A stretch of DNA of 13,480 bases from Clostridia bacterium (GCA_017504735.1 JAFVQP010000168.1:1-13480); one strand, 5' to 3'. Shown: positions 1-7,071, counted from the stretch's first letter. Translations and numbers: made by a program. The notes: generated by a model not told the origin, from the letters alone.

Positions 1-1263
1 CATTTAGAAGACGAGCTGAAGAAGAAAAAGGCGGCGCAAACGGAAGAAACGGAAGAGCAAGCTGTTGCAAAAAATGCAACACCTGCGTTGGCAAGGGCAA
101 AAATAAATATTGACAATAAAGGCAAAACAAGTTATAATAATAAAAGGTCGTATTACTCTCAATTCAATACGCTTGCTACAAGATGGGCGAGCAAGGCTGA
201 AAAGGGAGAGTTGTTTGCAGGTTATGACGGCAATAACTATAAAATTGTTATTGCTACAGGGGATGATTACTTGTATGAAAGTTATAAAACCATATATGCA
301 AATAACGAGGCAATGATAGAATACTATGAGGAGTTTATTAAAGAGAACAATGAAAGAATTCAACGAGAATCACAAGAAGTTCGCAAAATTGCTGAAAGCA
401 TTACGCTTGACGAAGGATTCTACGATAACTATAGCTCTCTTACTACAAGAAAATCATCAAATGGTAGCAATGGCAGAGTATTTGAAGGAGAACCCCAACG
501 CAACGGAGAGCGAAATACTGAAGAAGGCAGTGGAAATCAACGAGGCTTAAAAGGTGGTCGTGCTTCGCTTGCTGTTGACAGTGCAGGCAACACCCTTACC
601 ACCGAACAAGCGGAATACTTCAAGGATAGTAAAGTGCGTGATGAGAACGGCAATTTGTTGGTTGTATATCACGGTACGAGAAAGGCTGATTTTGCGGAGT
701 TTAAGAGAAATGTAAACTACTTCACTGACAGCAGTGAGATGGCGGATAGCTATGCACCGAGCAGTGAAAAGTATGTTGGCTATCTTGACATTAAAAAGCC
801 GTTTATTATTGATGCGAAGGGCGAAAAATGGTCGCGCGTTCCTATTGATGCAAAGACAAAGGAATTTTTGGAGAAATATGGAGCATCTACATTCAAAGAG
901 AATGGAAAGTGGAGAACTTCCCCTGCGGATATTGCATCGGCTATCGAGAGCGGCATTGACGAAGGCGAACTTGATTATGACGGTATCATCATTGAAAATG
1001 TGGATGATATAGGGCGTTATTGGAAAACGCGAGATAATATAGTCGCAAATGACTATATTACGTTCAAATCGAATCAATTTAAGAATACCACAAACAAAAC
1101 TCCCACAAAGAATGCGGATATAAGGTATTCTATCGACACCGAACTTGCCAAGAAAACCTCCGACCGTGTACAAACCGTTGTAAAGGTCAAAGAGAAAAAA
1201 TCCGTCAAAGAGACTTGGGATGCCATTATGAAAGAGTTGAAGTATAGCGCAAGAGCAAGCTAG
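1..1263 (+). CDS. C-terminal part of a phage/conjugative-element polyvalent protein with an ADP-ribosyltransferase-like (ART) domain; 5' end outside the window
   Basis: The frame is open from base 1 with no start needed (it begins HLEDELKKKK), so the gene is cut by the window edge and the TTG at 88 is not a credible start. It ends at TAG 1261-1263. Counting from base 1, a charged, low-complexity region (about 1-190) precedes an ART-like domain: VYHGT with His224, an YFTDS strand with Tyr240, and a terminal SNQ with Gln359 followed by a DIRYS motif. These match the H-Y-[E/Q] layout of the ART domains described in polyvalent proteins, which phages and conjugative elements are thought to deliver into hosts. 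It is the only plus-strand gene here and faces the chromosomal genes across a terminator. The target substrate is unknown; the family call rests on motifs read by eye. It could also be an inactive remnant of a longer protein. Confidence 0.72.
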   Translation, partial: HLEDELKKKKAAQTEETEEQAVAKNATPALARAKINIDNKGKTSYNNKRSYYSQFNTLATRWASKAEKGELFAGYDGNNYKIVIATGDDYLYESYKTIYANNEAMIEYYEEFIKENNERIQRESQEVRKIAESITLDEGFYDNYSSLTTRKSSNGSNGRVFEGEPQRNGERNTEEGSGNQRGLKGGRASLAVDSAGNTLTTEQAEYFKDSKVRDENGNLLVVYHGTRKADFAEFKRNVNYFTDSSEMADSYAPSSEKYVGYLDIKKPFIIDAKGEKWSRVPIDAKTKEFLEKYGASTFKENGKWRTSPADIASAIESGIDEGELDYDGIIIENVDDIGRYWKTRDNIVANDYITFKSNQFKNTTNKTPTKNADIRYSIDTELAKKTSDRVQTVVKVKEKKSVKETWDAIMKELKYSARAS

Positions 1264-1279
1264 GCAAAGCGGGCAAACA

Positions 1280-1311
1280 AAAAAGATGGGTATTCATTTG
1301 CCCATCTTTTT
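1280..1311. terminator. Bidirectional intrinsic terminator between convergent genes
   Basis: An 11-bp perfect stem (AAAAAGATGGG at 1280-1290 with CCCATCTTTTT at 1301-1311) encloses a 10-nt loop. T-rich tracts follow it on both strands. It lies 16 nt after the plus-strand ART gene and about 17 nt after the minus-strand zinc-ribbon gene, so it can end both transcripts. Confidence 0.88.
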
Positions 1312-1328
1312 ATTTTTACCCTATCGAG

Positions 1329-1526
1329 TCAATGACAACCGCCGCAGGTTTTACAATTCCCCGTACATTTTTTCGTGCTTTGCCCTGTGGAAGAATACAT
1401 CGTACCCGTATAATCACGCTCCGTTTTTCCACCGCAATCAGGACATGCTACCTCATCCGTGTAAACTTTTACCAGCTCGTCAAAGCGTTTTCCGCAAACC
1501 GTACATTTATACTGTAAAAAAGGCAT
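1329..1526 (-). CDS. FmdB-family small zinc-ribbon protein with a Cys-rich tail
   Basis: A 65-residue protein beginning MPFLQYKC, the typical opening of FmdB-family regulatory zinc-ribbon proteins. Cys8, Cys11, Cys28 and Cys31 form two CxxC knuckles that should bind one zinc. The C-terminus adds Cys54, Cys58, Cys61, Cys64 and His65, which could bind a second metal; Cys-rich tails are common in this family. The frame can be extended to a GTG at 1535, but GAGGTG at 1538-1533 lies 6 nt before the ATG at 1526, so that ATG is the start. The gene has its own promoter and ends at the shared terminator. The biological role of the family is poorly defined (named after a formamidase-operon gene), so no specific function is claimed. 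Confidence 0.85.
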   Translation of the reverse strand: MPFLQYKCTVCGKRFDELVKVYTDEVACPDCGGKTERDYTGTMYSSTGQSTKKCTGNCKTCGGCH

Positions 1527-1557
1527 TTTTTTCACCTCAAAAATTAATCACCCTTTT

Positions 1558-1586
1558 ATTATACTCGTAAAAATGCCTTTTGGCAA
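1558..1586 (-). promoter_or_regulatory. Sigma-A-type promoter for the FmdB-like gene
   Basis: On the minus strand, TTGCCA (1586-1581, 5 of 6 matches to the -35 consensus) is separated by exactly 17 bp from a perfect TATAAT (1563-1558). Transcription should begin near 1551, leaving a leader of about 25 nt with a good ribosome binding site. The -35 box also forms half of a small TGCC-AAAA-GGCA hairpin followed by five T (1585-1569), which may weakly end transcription from the upstream peptidase gene. Confidence 0.75.
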
Positions 1587-1601
1587 GTATTTTTTATCCT
1601 T

Positions 1602-3056
1602 TTACAAAATTGCCTTACCCTCTAAGAAGCTCTCGAAAAAGCCACCGACGTCCACCCCCGTTTTCTCGAAAGATCCAACGAGCTGCTGTGGAGTTGCCAC
1701 CTGAAAACGGCAGGTGGAATAATACTTTTTTAAACCGCCTAAAAACTTCTTCTCCCCCACACTCTTACGCAAGGTATCCCACATCACCACGCTCTTATCA
1801 TAAGCAAGACACTTATACTCGTAATCGCTGATATAATCCTTCAAATGCCTCGACATACGGGTATCCGCGCGTCCCAAGACACTCCCATAAACGTCGTAGT
1901 ACGAACGATATTCCGTCATTGCCTCTTTCACGAGTCCATCCCGCGTAAAACCATACTTTTCGTACTCTTCAAAAAATAATAAGGTGGAGTACTCCGCCAA
2001 GCCCTCATCCTGCCACGCCTCTTCGATTTGGTCACTGCCCACCACACCATACCACCATTGATGCGCCGTTTCGTGTGTGATTACCCGCGCGCGCCCCTGT
2101 TCCGCAAGTGTGTCGGACACCATCACCATACATGGATATTCCATTCCGCCAAAGCAAAACCCCGTCTGCGCCACCGCATAATTGCCATAGGGATACTCAC
2201 CAAAGCTCTTTTCGAAAAAGGTGAAACTTTCCTCGATTAGTTCTAAGGTCTTTGTGGGGGAAGAATCGTTGTAATAGTAGTAGGAAAGGGTCGTTTCGCC
2301 AGCTTTTGTCGTAGTAATACGGAAACATTCGGACAATACAATGGCAAAATCTCGAACATTCGACGCATACATGGTATGCACCTTTTTACTTTCTAGCGTT
2401 CTTTCCTCAACAAGTGCGCCCGTTGAAGCCACCACGTAATCCTTGGGCGCAGTGAAGGTCACACGGTAATCGGCGCAGTCGCTGTAAAAAGGGTCACCGT
2501 CTGAATAATAGACCGTTTCCACAAAGCCGCCGCCTTTGATTCCACATAAAATCGGGTAAAAGTTTCCCAAATTGACGGTGTTCTTCGTCGCGCCCGTGCG
2601 GTGATTGACTTCGGCAAGTTTTACAATAAAACCGATATCTAGAACCACCTTATCCCCAGGATATAAGGACCGTTCGAGGTAGGCGTAAAGAATGTTTTCA
2701 TCCTCACCAAGCACTTCCCAATTTTTTGTGCCATGCACGCTGGAGATCGCCATTTCCCCATAACTTTTACCTGCATAATACGCTGACGAAGCGTACGCAG
2801 AAGAAACAGGCGCATACGTTGCATCCTTTCGATAGGCATTGGGGTATAACTGAAATTTTAAGACGGACAATTCGTTGTCCGTTTGGTTGATGAAGGTTAC
2901 TTTTTCCGTCCCCGCCAACGTTTGATTTTCAGGGATATATTCGGCAATAATCTCATACCTGGTACGGTCCTTTTCCTGTTTTTTACAGCCCGACAGCATC
3001 ACCGCACCACACACCGTACACACAAAAATCAATATCCAGCCTAAAACTCTTTTCAT
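1602..3056 (-). CDS. Membrane-anchored M1-type (gluzincin) metallopeptidase lipoprotein
   Basis: 484 residues. An N-terminal signal peptide ends in a lipobox (LSGC, lipidated Cys24), so the protein should be exported and tethered to the outer face of the membrane. Residues about 30-235 resemble the beta-rich N-terminal domain of M1 aminopeptidases. The catalytic part has GGMEYP (303-308, equivalent to the GAMEN exopeptidase motif), HETAHQWW with zinc ligands His328 and His332 and general base Glu329, and third ligand Glu351 exactly 18 residues on (WQDEGLAEY). Tyr419, about 90 residues after HExxH, fits the catalytic tyrosine. The large C-terminal helical domain of classic M1 enzymes is absent. 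A G-rich Shine-Dalgarno (AAGGGGGAA) precedes ATG 3056. The substrate, presumably peptides outside the cell, is unknown. Confidence 0.86.
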   Translation of the reverse strand: MKRVLGWILIFVCTVCGAVMLSGCKKQEKDRTRYEIIAEYIPENQTLAGTEKVTFINQTDNELSVLKFQLYPNAYRKDATYAPVSSAYASSAYYAGKSYGEMAISSVHGTKNWEVLGEDENILYAYLERSLYPGDKVVLDIGFIVKLAEVNHRTGATKNTVNLGNFYPILCGIKGGGFVETVYYSDGDPFYSDCADYRVTFTAPKDYVVASTGALVEERTLESKKVHTMYASNVRDFAIVLSECFRITTTKAGETTLSYYYYNDSSPTKTLELIEESFTFFEKSFGEYPYGNYAVAQTGFCFGGMEYPCMVMVSDTLAEQGRARVITHETAHQWWYGVVGSDQIEEAWQDEGLAEYSTLLFFEEYEKYGFTRDGLVKEAMTEYRSYYDVYGSVLGRADTRMSRHLKDYISDYEYKCLAYDKSVVMWDTLRKSVGEKKFLGGLKKYYSTCRFQVATPQQLVGSFEKTGVDVGGFFESFLEGKAIL

Positions 3057-3112
3057 ACTTTCCCCCTTATAATCGCATTGTATTTTATGAGGGAAAGCAG
3101 GAAAATATGCGC

Positions 3113-3143
3113 AAAAAAAGCAACCTCAAACGAGGTTGCTTTT
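3113..3143 (-). terminator. Strong intrinsic terminator after grpE
   Basis: On the minus strand AAAAGCAACCTC (3143-3132) pairs with GAGGTTGCTTTT (3127-3116) across a 4-nt loop, a 12-bp perfect stem. A run of T continues to 3113. It starts 17 nt after the grpE stop and should separate the obgE-yhbY-grpE transcripts from the peptidase gene. Confidence 0.92.
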
Positions 3144-3159
3144 GATATGCTTTAATGGA

Positions 3160-3681
3160 TTATTGGGTAACGATTACCTGCGCGTAGCGCAAAACCTTTT
3201 CACCCTTTTTATAACCTTTCACGTACACCTGCTTTACTGTGCCAGCTTCTTCGCCGTCCGCACAAGGCATTGCCATGATCGCTTCCATCGTGTCCGCGTT
3301 GAAGGGTTGACCTATGGGATTGATTTCTTCCACGCCTTCACCATCTAATACTTTTTTGAAAGCTTTGAGCACCATATCCAAGCCCTGCTTGGTGTTTTCA
3401 TCAGTGCAAGCGGACAACGCGCGTTCAAGATTGTCACCGATGGGGAACAAAGATGCAATTACGTCGTTTCTTCCCTCTTGATAACGAAGCGCCGCTTGGT
3501 TTTGCGTGCGACGGCGGTAATTTTCATATTCCGCTGTTACCGCATACCATTTGCGGGTGCTTTCCTCCGCTTCAGCAAGCGCCTTTTCCAATTCTTCCTT
3601 TTTACTAGATTTTTTCTTGGCCTTTTCTTCTTTTGCGATTTCCTCTGCCATTGCTTCCTGCTTCAATTCTTCCTTTTCCAT
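3160..3681 (-). CDS. grpE: GrpE, nucleotide exchange factor of the DnaK chaperone
   Basis: GrpE releases ADP from DnaK in the cytoplasm and so drives the Hsp70 cycle. From ATG 3681 the protein has 173 residues, within the normal range. A Lys/Glu-rich N-terminus and a long coiled-coil (about 10-90) carry the family pattern AEYENYRRRT and the LFPIGDNLERAL segment. The C-terminal beta domain ends with the typical pattern VYVKGYKKGEKVLRYAQVIV. An ATG two codons upstream (3687) sits only 2 nt from the GAGG at 3693-3690, whereas ATG 3681 sits 8 nt from it, so 3681 is preferred. The hrcA, dnaK and dnaJ genes usually beside grpE are not here, and no CIRCE heat-shock operator (TTAGCACTC-N9-GAGTGCTAA) was seen upstream. 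It follows yhbY by 66 nt and ends at a strong terminator. Confidence 0.95.
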   Translation of the reverse strand: MEKEELKQEAMAEEIAKEEKAKKKSSKKEELEKALAEAEESTRKWYAVTAEYENYRRRTQNQAALRYQEGRNDVIASLFPIGDNLERALSACTDENTKQGLDMVLKAFKKVLDGEGVEEINPIGQPFNADTMEAIMAMPCADGEEAGTVKQVYVKGYKKGEKVLRYAQVIVTQ

Positions 3682-3747
3682 TTTCATTTCCTCAACAATT
3701 TCGTTTAGTTATTTATAAAACAAAAAATAACTTTTTAAACATTTTTG

Positions 3748-4059
3748 TTAAAATTCAAGATGGGCATATTTGTCACGGCGAGAATAACGGTAGAAAATCG
3801 CTTTTCTGCCGATAACCGCAACGGGCACAGCCTCTAACAATTCCGCAACGTTTTCCGCAAGGTTTCTAGGATCATCGTCCGCAGTTTCCAAAATGCTCAC
3901 CTTGATAATTTCGTGTGCATCCAACGCATCCGATAAGGTTTTCAAAAGGTTGTCCGTGATACCGCCCTTACCGATTTGGGTAATGGGCGAAAGATTTGCC
4001 GCGATGGCTTTTAATTTACTTCTTTGCTTGCTGGTAATATTTTCGTTGGTTACAATCAT
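3748..4059 (-). CDS. yhbY: YhbY/CRM-domain RNA-binding protein (ribosome assembly)
   Basis: 103 residues forming a single CRM domain. The signature is clear: SKQRSKLKAIAANLSPITQIG followed by the GKGG loop (30-33) that contacts RNA, then the DALDAHEIIKV helix-strand segment. E. coli YhbY associates with pre-50S particles, so a role in large-subunit maturation is expected. The start has AGAGGA 6 nt upstream. In many Bacillota yhbY lies directly after obgE, another 50S assembly factor. Here that order is kept but 422 bp of repeat-bearing sequence lies between them. No clear promoter was seen in front of yhbY, so it may be read from the obgE promoter or from something inside the spacer. Confidence 0.93.
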   Translation of the reverse strand: MIVTNENITSKQRSKLKAIAANLSPITQIGKGGITDNLLKTLSDALDAHEIIKVSILETADDDPRNLAENVAELLEAVPVAVIGRKAIFYRYSRRDKYAHLEF

Positions 4060-4111
4060 AGTTTTCCTCTTTTTATTTTGTGTAATTCATTTTGCCCCTG
4101 CAGGTAACTGC

Positions 4112-4466
4112 GAGCAGTTCAAGGCGGAGCGAGGAAGCGCAAGCGTTCCGCTTGACCTTGTAGGGAGTGCTATCCCTCGCTTTACACTAAGCTCCGTATA
4201 TCACTCAATACAGTACGAAACTTAAAAACGCAGATATGCAAGCAGTTCAAGGCGAAGTGAGGGCGCGTACGAATGGTACGCAACCGAACGACAACGCCGA
4301 AATGCGCCGCATATATGTGTTTTATTGTAAGTGCATAGATACGAGCAGTTCAAGGAGTGCGCGGCTTTGTTGCAGGGAGCGTACATAAGCGTACATGACC
4401 AAAACAAAACGCAAGCACGACGATGAAATGTGATGTATATATGCGTTTACTTAACGCCGAAATGCG
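4112..4466. repeat. Repeat array in the obgE-yhbY spacer
   Basis: The gap 4060-4481 holds no credible gene. It contains three exact copies of AGCAGTTCAAGG (4113-4124, 4241-4252, 4344-4355), spaced 128 and 103 bp apart. The first two continue with related sequence (CGGAGCGAGG and CGAAGTGAGG). Each copy is followed within about 40 bp by GCG-rich inverted or direct short repeats: a bulged GGAA...TTCC palindrome at 4133-4149, GCGTAC-N5-GTACGC at 4265-4281, and tandem GCGTAC at 4379-4395. A 14-bp segment AACGCCGAAATGCG occurs at 4293-4306 and again at 4453-4466. This suggests a degenerate module of about 100-130 bp in head-to-tail array. It may be a REP/ERIC-like interspersed family; copies elsewhere in the genome cannot be seen from here. 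Confidence 0.7.
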
Positions 4467-4481
4467 AAGCAAATACGTCGT

Positions 4482-5762
4482 TTAAGGTATAAAGTCGAAT
4501 TCTACGTCACCGATAGATACAGTATCACCTTCCGTACAGCCCATTTTCTTGAGCTCCTTAATTACACCGCGAAGGCGCAATACTTTTTGGAAATACAACA
4601 TCGAATCGGGGTTATTCAAAACAACGTTTCGGCAAAGCATATCCACCAAACCGCCGACAACGACGTACACACCCTCTTCATCCTTGAAGATTTCAAAGTT
4701 CAAATCATCGTTCGCCTTATATTCGAATTCCTCTTCAATCGGCATCGGTTCAACGGGAGGTAATGTATCCAAAACGCCCAAAATGCCTTCAACCAACTCT
4801 CTCGTGCCTTCGCCCGATACTGCTGTAATGGGGAAAATCTTATATTTGCGCCCGTACTTTTTCTTAAATGCCTTAAGATTTTCTTCCGCACCGTAAACGT
4901 CGCATTTGTTACAAACGATAATTTGCGGACGACCTGCGAGTTCCTCGCTGAATTCCTTCAATTCATCGTTGATTTTCTTGAAGTCCTCAATCGGATCTCG
5001 CCCTTCACAGCCAGAGATATCGATTACGTGGCAAAGCATACGCGTACGTTCGATATGGCGTAAGAAATCATGCCCTAAGCCTGCCCCTTGCGCCGCACCC
5101 TCAATCAAACCAGGGATATCCGCAGCCACGAAGGATTTTTCGTAGTAACGTACAACGCCAAGGTTGGGGGAAAGGGTTGTGAAGTGGTAGTTCGCAATCT
5201 TCGGACGCGCCGCAGAAATTTTACTAAGCAACGTACTCTTACCCACGTTCGGGAAGCCGACAAACCCAACGTCAGCAATTACCTTGAGTTCCAAAATTAC
5301 GTAATGCTGTTTTACCTTTTCACCCTTTTGCGCAAAGTTGGGGGCGTGACGGCGCGCCGTCGTAAAGCGTACGTTACCCTTACCGCCGTTACCGCCGCGG
5401 GCAACCAACACCGCTTGTCCGTCCTCGAAAATGTCACAAATCAAGCGCCCCGATTCCTCGTCGCGCACCAACGTACCCATAGGTACCTTAATGTATAAAT
5501 CTTTACCGCTTTTCCCAAAGCATTTTTGCGTACCGCCCATTTCGCCGCTTTCAGCAAAATATTTCGATACAAAGCGGAAAGGGAACAAATCGTTCATATC
5601 CTTGTCGCCGACAAAATACACGTCGCCGCCCTTACCGCCGTCACCGCCGTCAGGACCGCACGCAGGCTTACCCTTGAACGCCTTGAAGGAATTCATGCCG
5701 TCGCCGCCATCGCCTGCTTTGATGAGTATTCGCACTTTATCGGTAAATTCACCCGTAGCCAT
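4482..5762 (-). CDS. obgE: Obg/CgtA GTPase, 50S ribosome assembly
   Basis: 426 residues with the full three-domain Obg layout. The glycine-rich Obg fold (1-158) holds the KAGDGGDG, GPDGGDGGKGGDV and ARGGNGGKGN stretches. The G domain has G1 GFPNVGKST (169-177), G2 around FTTLSPNLG (Thr195/196), G3 DIPG (215-218), G4 NKCD (285-288) and G5 AVSGEG (314-319). A C-terminal OCT domain (about 345-426) is present, as in many Bacillota. Obg binds GTP and ppGpp, associates with the 50S subunit and is usually essential. The start at 5762 has a weak AAGGAAAGAAG purine-rich leader. It has its own promoter 37 nt upstream and is followed by the repeat array and yhbY. The rplU and rpmA genes often found before it are absent. 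Confidence 0.97.
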   Translation of the reverse strand: MATGEFTDKVRILIKAGDGGDGMNSFKAFKGKPACGPDGGDGGKGGDVYFVGDKDMNDLFPFRFVSKYFAESGEMGGTQKCFGKSGKDLYIKVPMGTLVRDEESGRLICDIFEDGQAVLVARGGNGGKGNVRFTTARRHAPNFAQKGEKVKQHYVILELKVIADVGFVGFPNVGKSTLLSKISAARPKIANYHFTTLSPNLGVVRYYEKSFVAADIPGLIEGAAQGAGLGHDFLRHIERTRMLCHVIDISGCEGRDPIEDFKKINDELKEFSEELAGRPQIIVCNKCDVYGAEENLKAFKKKYGRKYKIFPITAVSGEGTRELVEGILGVLDTLPPVEPMPIEEEFEYKANDDLNFEIFKDEEGVYVVVGGLVDMLCRNVVLNNPDSMLYFQKVLRLRGVIKELKKMGCTEGDTVSIGDVEFDFIP

Positions 5763-5798
5763 AATCTTCTTTCCTTTTCTTTGTTAATTTTCTCATAC

Positions 5799-5827
5799 AG
5801 TATAGCAAAAATGCCGCAAAAAATCAA
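5799..5827 (-). promoter_or_regulatory. Sigma-A-type promoter for obgE
   Basis: Minus-strand TTGATT (5827-5822, 4 of 6) and TATACT (5804-5799, 5 of 6) are separated by exactly 17 bp. Transcription would start near 5792 and give a leader of about 30 nt before the obgE ATG at 5762. Confidence 0.62.
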
Positions 5828-5837
5828 TAGATTTTTA

Positions 5838-5868
5838 CACCGCAAAGGAAAATATTTCCCTTGCGGTG
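5838..5868 (-). terminator. Hairpin after ddl, probable transcript end of the tsaE-ddl unit
   Basis: CACCGCAA pairs with TTGCGGTG (8 bp), then after one mismatch five further pairs close a 3-nt loop. It begins 10 nt after the ddl stop. The U-tract is not adjacent on the minus strand: the TTTTTT run lies at 5823-5818, some 14 nt beyond the stem. It may therefore act as a weak terminator or mainly as a 3'-end stabiliser. On the plus strand T-rich sequence follows directly, but no plus-strand gene is seen there. Confidence 0.6.
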
Positions 5869-5878
5869 ATTTTTCTTA

Positions 5879-7012
5879 CTATTTTCTTTGACTTACGGAG
5901 TGCTTTAATATGCCCGTAGATAAAATTTCTTTATCCATACCGCTATTTTTCACCGCATCCTCTATCAAGGCACCAAAAAAAGTACGGGCATCCGTTACTC
6001 GTTCACAAAAAAGATAATATGCAAGCGAGCCAGGCACCGTGTTCACTTCACAAAGGTAGGGGTTTCCTTCGCTGACGAGAAAATCCATACGTACAACACC
6101 CTTCATATCCATCCGTTTGTAAACGGTACGGGTATAGGCGCGGATTTTATCGCGTAATTCCCGTTTCAACGCATACCTGCCCCCTTCATTTTGTAAAACG
6201 CTCCCCTTTTCCTGTCTTCCGTCCGAAGTACGTTTGATGTACTTTTCTTCAAAAGAATACAGTCCATCCCCAAAGGCATATTCGGGCTCGGAAACAAAAA
6301 TTTCACCGTTTAAAGCATAAGCGGCACAGTTGACATCTACCTTATTGGGAAGATATTTTTCGATTAAAATGCGGCTATCCAACTGAAAAGCGGCTGTAAT
6401 TGCCACCTTTGCCTCCGCTTCGTTGCTTGCCACCGAGATGCCGATGGAAGAGCCAAGGTGGGCAGGCTTTACAATGATCGGATATTTCAAACGGCTTTCC
6501 ACACGCTTTAATAAAAATGCGCCACGCTTTTTATAATCCCCCTCGTTCACCCGTATGTAATCGACGGTGGGGATATCTAATCCACGCAAAATCACCTTTG
6601 TTAAACACTTATCCATGAAGATTGCCGACGGGGTAATATCAGGAGATGCCAGCGGGATCTCGTTCCATTCCGCCAAGGCGGAAACCCCGCCCCCTTCCCC
6701 TAAACCACCATGGCAACAATTCAGAAGAACGTCCGGCTGAAACAGCCGCTTAACTCTCCCTTTTTTGACATTCAACGCATACACGGTACCCTTGTCGAAG
6801 AAAATTCTCTGAAATTTTTCACAACCGCCGCCGCGAAACGTATCCACCGAAAACATCTTTGGTGAAGTGTAAAATCCCCCATCCGTATGCACGTATATGG
6901 GCAACAACTGATAGGCTTCTCTATCCAAAACGTTCAATGCAAAAACACCCGTTAATACGGAGATTTCGTTTTCACACGACCTTCCGCCAAATACCACCGC
7001 AACTTTTCGCAC
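5879..7012 (-). CDS. ddl: D-alanine--D-alanine ligase (ATP-grasp)
   Basis: Joins two D-alanines using ATP for the peptidoglycan stem peptide. 377 residues from a GTG start at 7012; a perfect GGAGGTG (7026-7020) ends 7 nt upstream, whereas the longer frame to TTG 7030 would place that site inside the gene. Key features: GGRSCENEIS with Glu14; ATP-grasp KPAHLGSSIGIS with Lys182 and Ser188; RMDF with Asp310; EVNTVPGS with Glu322 and Asn324. The omega-loop reads EEKY (Lys257-Tyr258). The Glu-Ser-Tyr triad of D-Ala-D-Ala ligases is thus intact, and the KF variant linked to D-Ala-D-lactate synthesis and intrinsic vancomycin resistance is not present. One oddity is GEGG (105-108) where most family members have GEDG. 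It sits 59 nt after the Mur ligase gene that should use its product. Confidence 0.94.
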   Translation of the reverse strand: MRKVAVVFGGRSCENEISVLTGVFALNVLDREAYQLLPIYVHTDGGFYTSPKMFSVDTFRGGGCEKFQRIFFDKGTVYALNVKKGRVKRLFQPDVLLNCCHGGLGEGGGVSALAEWNEIPLASPDITPSAIFMDKCLTKVILRGLDIPTVDYIRVNEGDYKKRGAFLLKRVESRLKYPIIVKPAHLGSSIGISVASNEAEAKVAITAAFQLDSRILIEKYLPNKVDVNCAAYALNGEIFVSEPEYAFGDGLYSFEEKYIKRTSDGRQEKGSVLQNEGGRYALKRELRDKIRAYTRTVYKRMDMKGVVRMDFLVSEGNPYLCEVNTVPGSLAYYLFCERVTDARTFFGALIEDAVKNSGMDKEILSTGILKHSVSQRK

Positions 7013-7019
7013 AAAAAAA

Positions 7020-7026
7020 CACCTCC
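7020..7026 (-). promoter_or_regulatory. Ribosome binding site that fixes the ddl start
   Basis: GGAGGTG, 7 nt before GTG 7012, is the strongest Shine-Dalgarno in the window. An upstream AAACACC (7054-7048) is complementary to GGTGTTT (7023-7017), which overlaps this site, so a 7-bp stem with a 24-nt loop could partly cover it. Confidence 0.8.
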
Positions 7027-7071
7027 GCAAAAATACTCTTTCGCTTTGGTGTTTCTTTTGTTTTTAATCCG

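Noticed and set aside
470..550. An alternative plus-strand frame inside the ART gene reads like a natural helix (ending KKAVEINEA) and suggested a frameshift.
   Set aside because: The main frame stays open throughout, and its Gly/Arg/Glu-rich stretch looks like a linker before a well-formed ART domain. The alternative frame has no domain and stops at 550.
547..1173. A 208-residue minus-strand open frame opposite the ART gene.
   Set aside because: It is antisense to a well-supported coding frame, has no recognisable domain and no ribosome binding site.
1518..1581. 13-bp inverted repeat AAAAGGCATTTTT / AAAAATGCCTTTT (1518-1530 and 1569-1581) around the fmdB-like promoter and start codon.
   Set aside because: Both arms are made of A/T runs around a GGC core; one arm is simply the start codon region and the other the -35 zone. 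It lies partly upstream of the predicted transcript start. No known operator matches it.
3708..3731. GTTATTT / AAATAAC inverted repeat between yhbY and grpE.
   Set aside because: Seven A/T-rich pairs in a very AT-rich spacer; expected by chance and with no U-tract placed for termination.
4222..4407. A 61-residue minus-strand open frame in the obgE-yhbY spacer.
   Set aside because: It is made of the repeat modules, has no ribosome binding site and no domain. Its repeated LNCSYL / LELLAYL strings are translated repeats.
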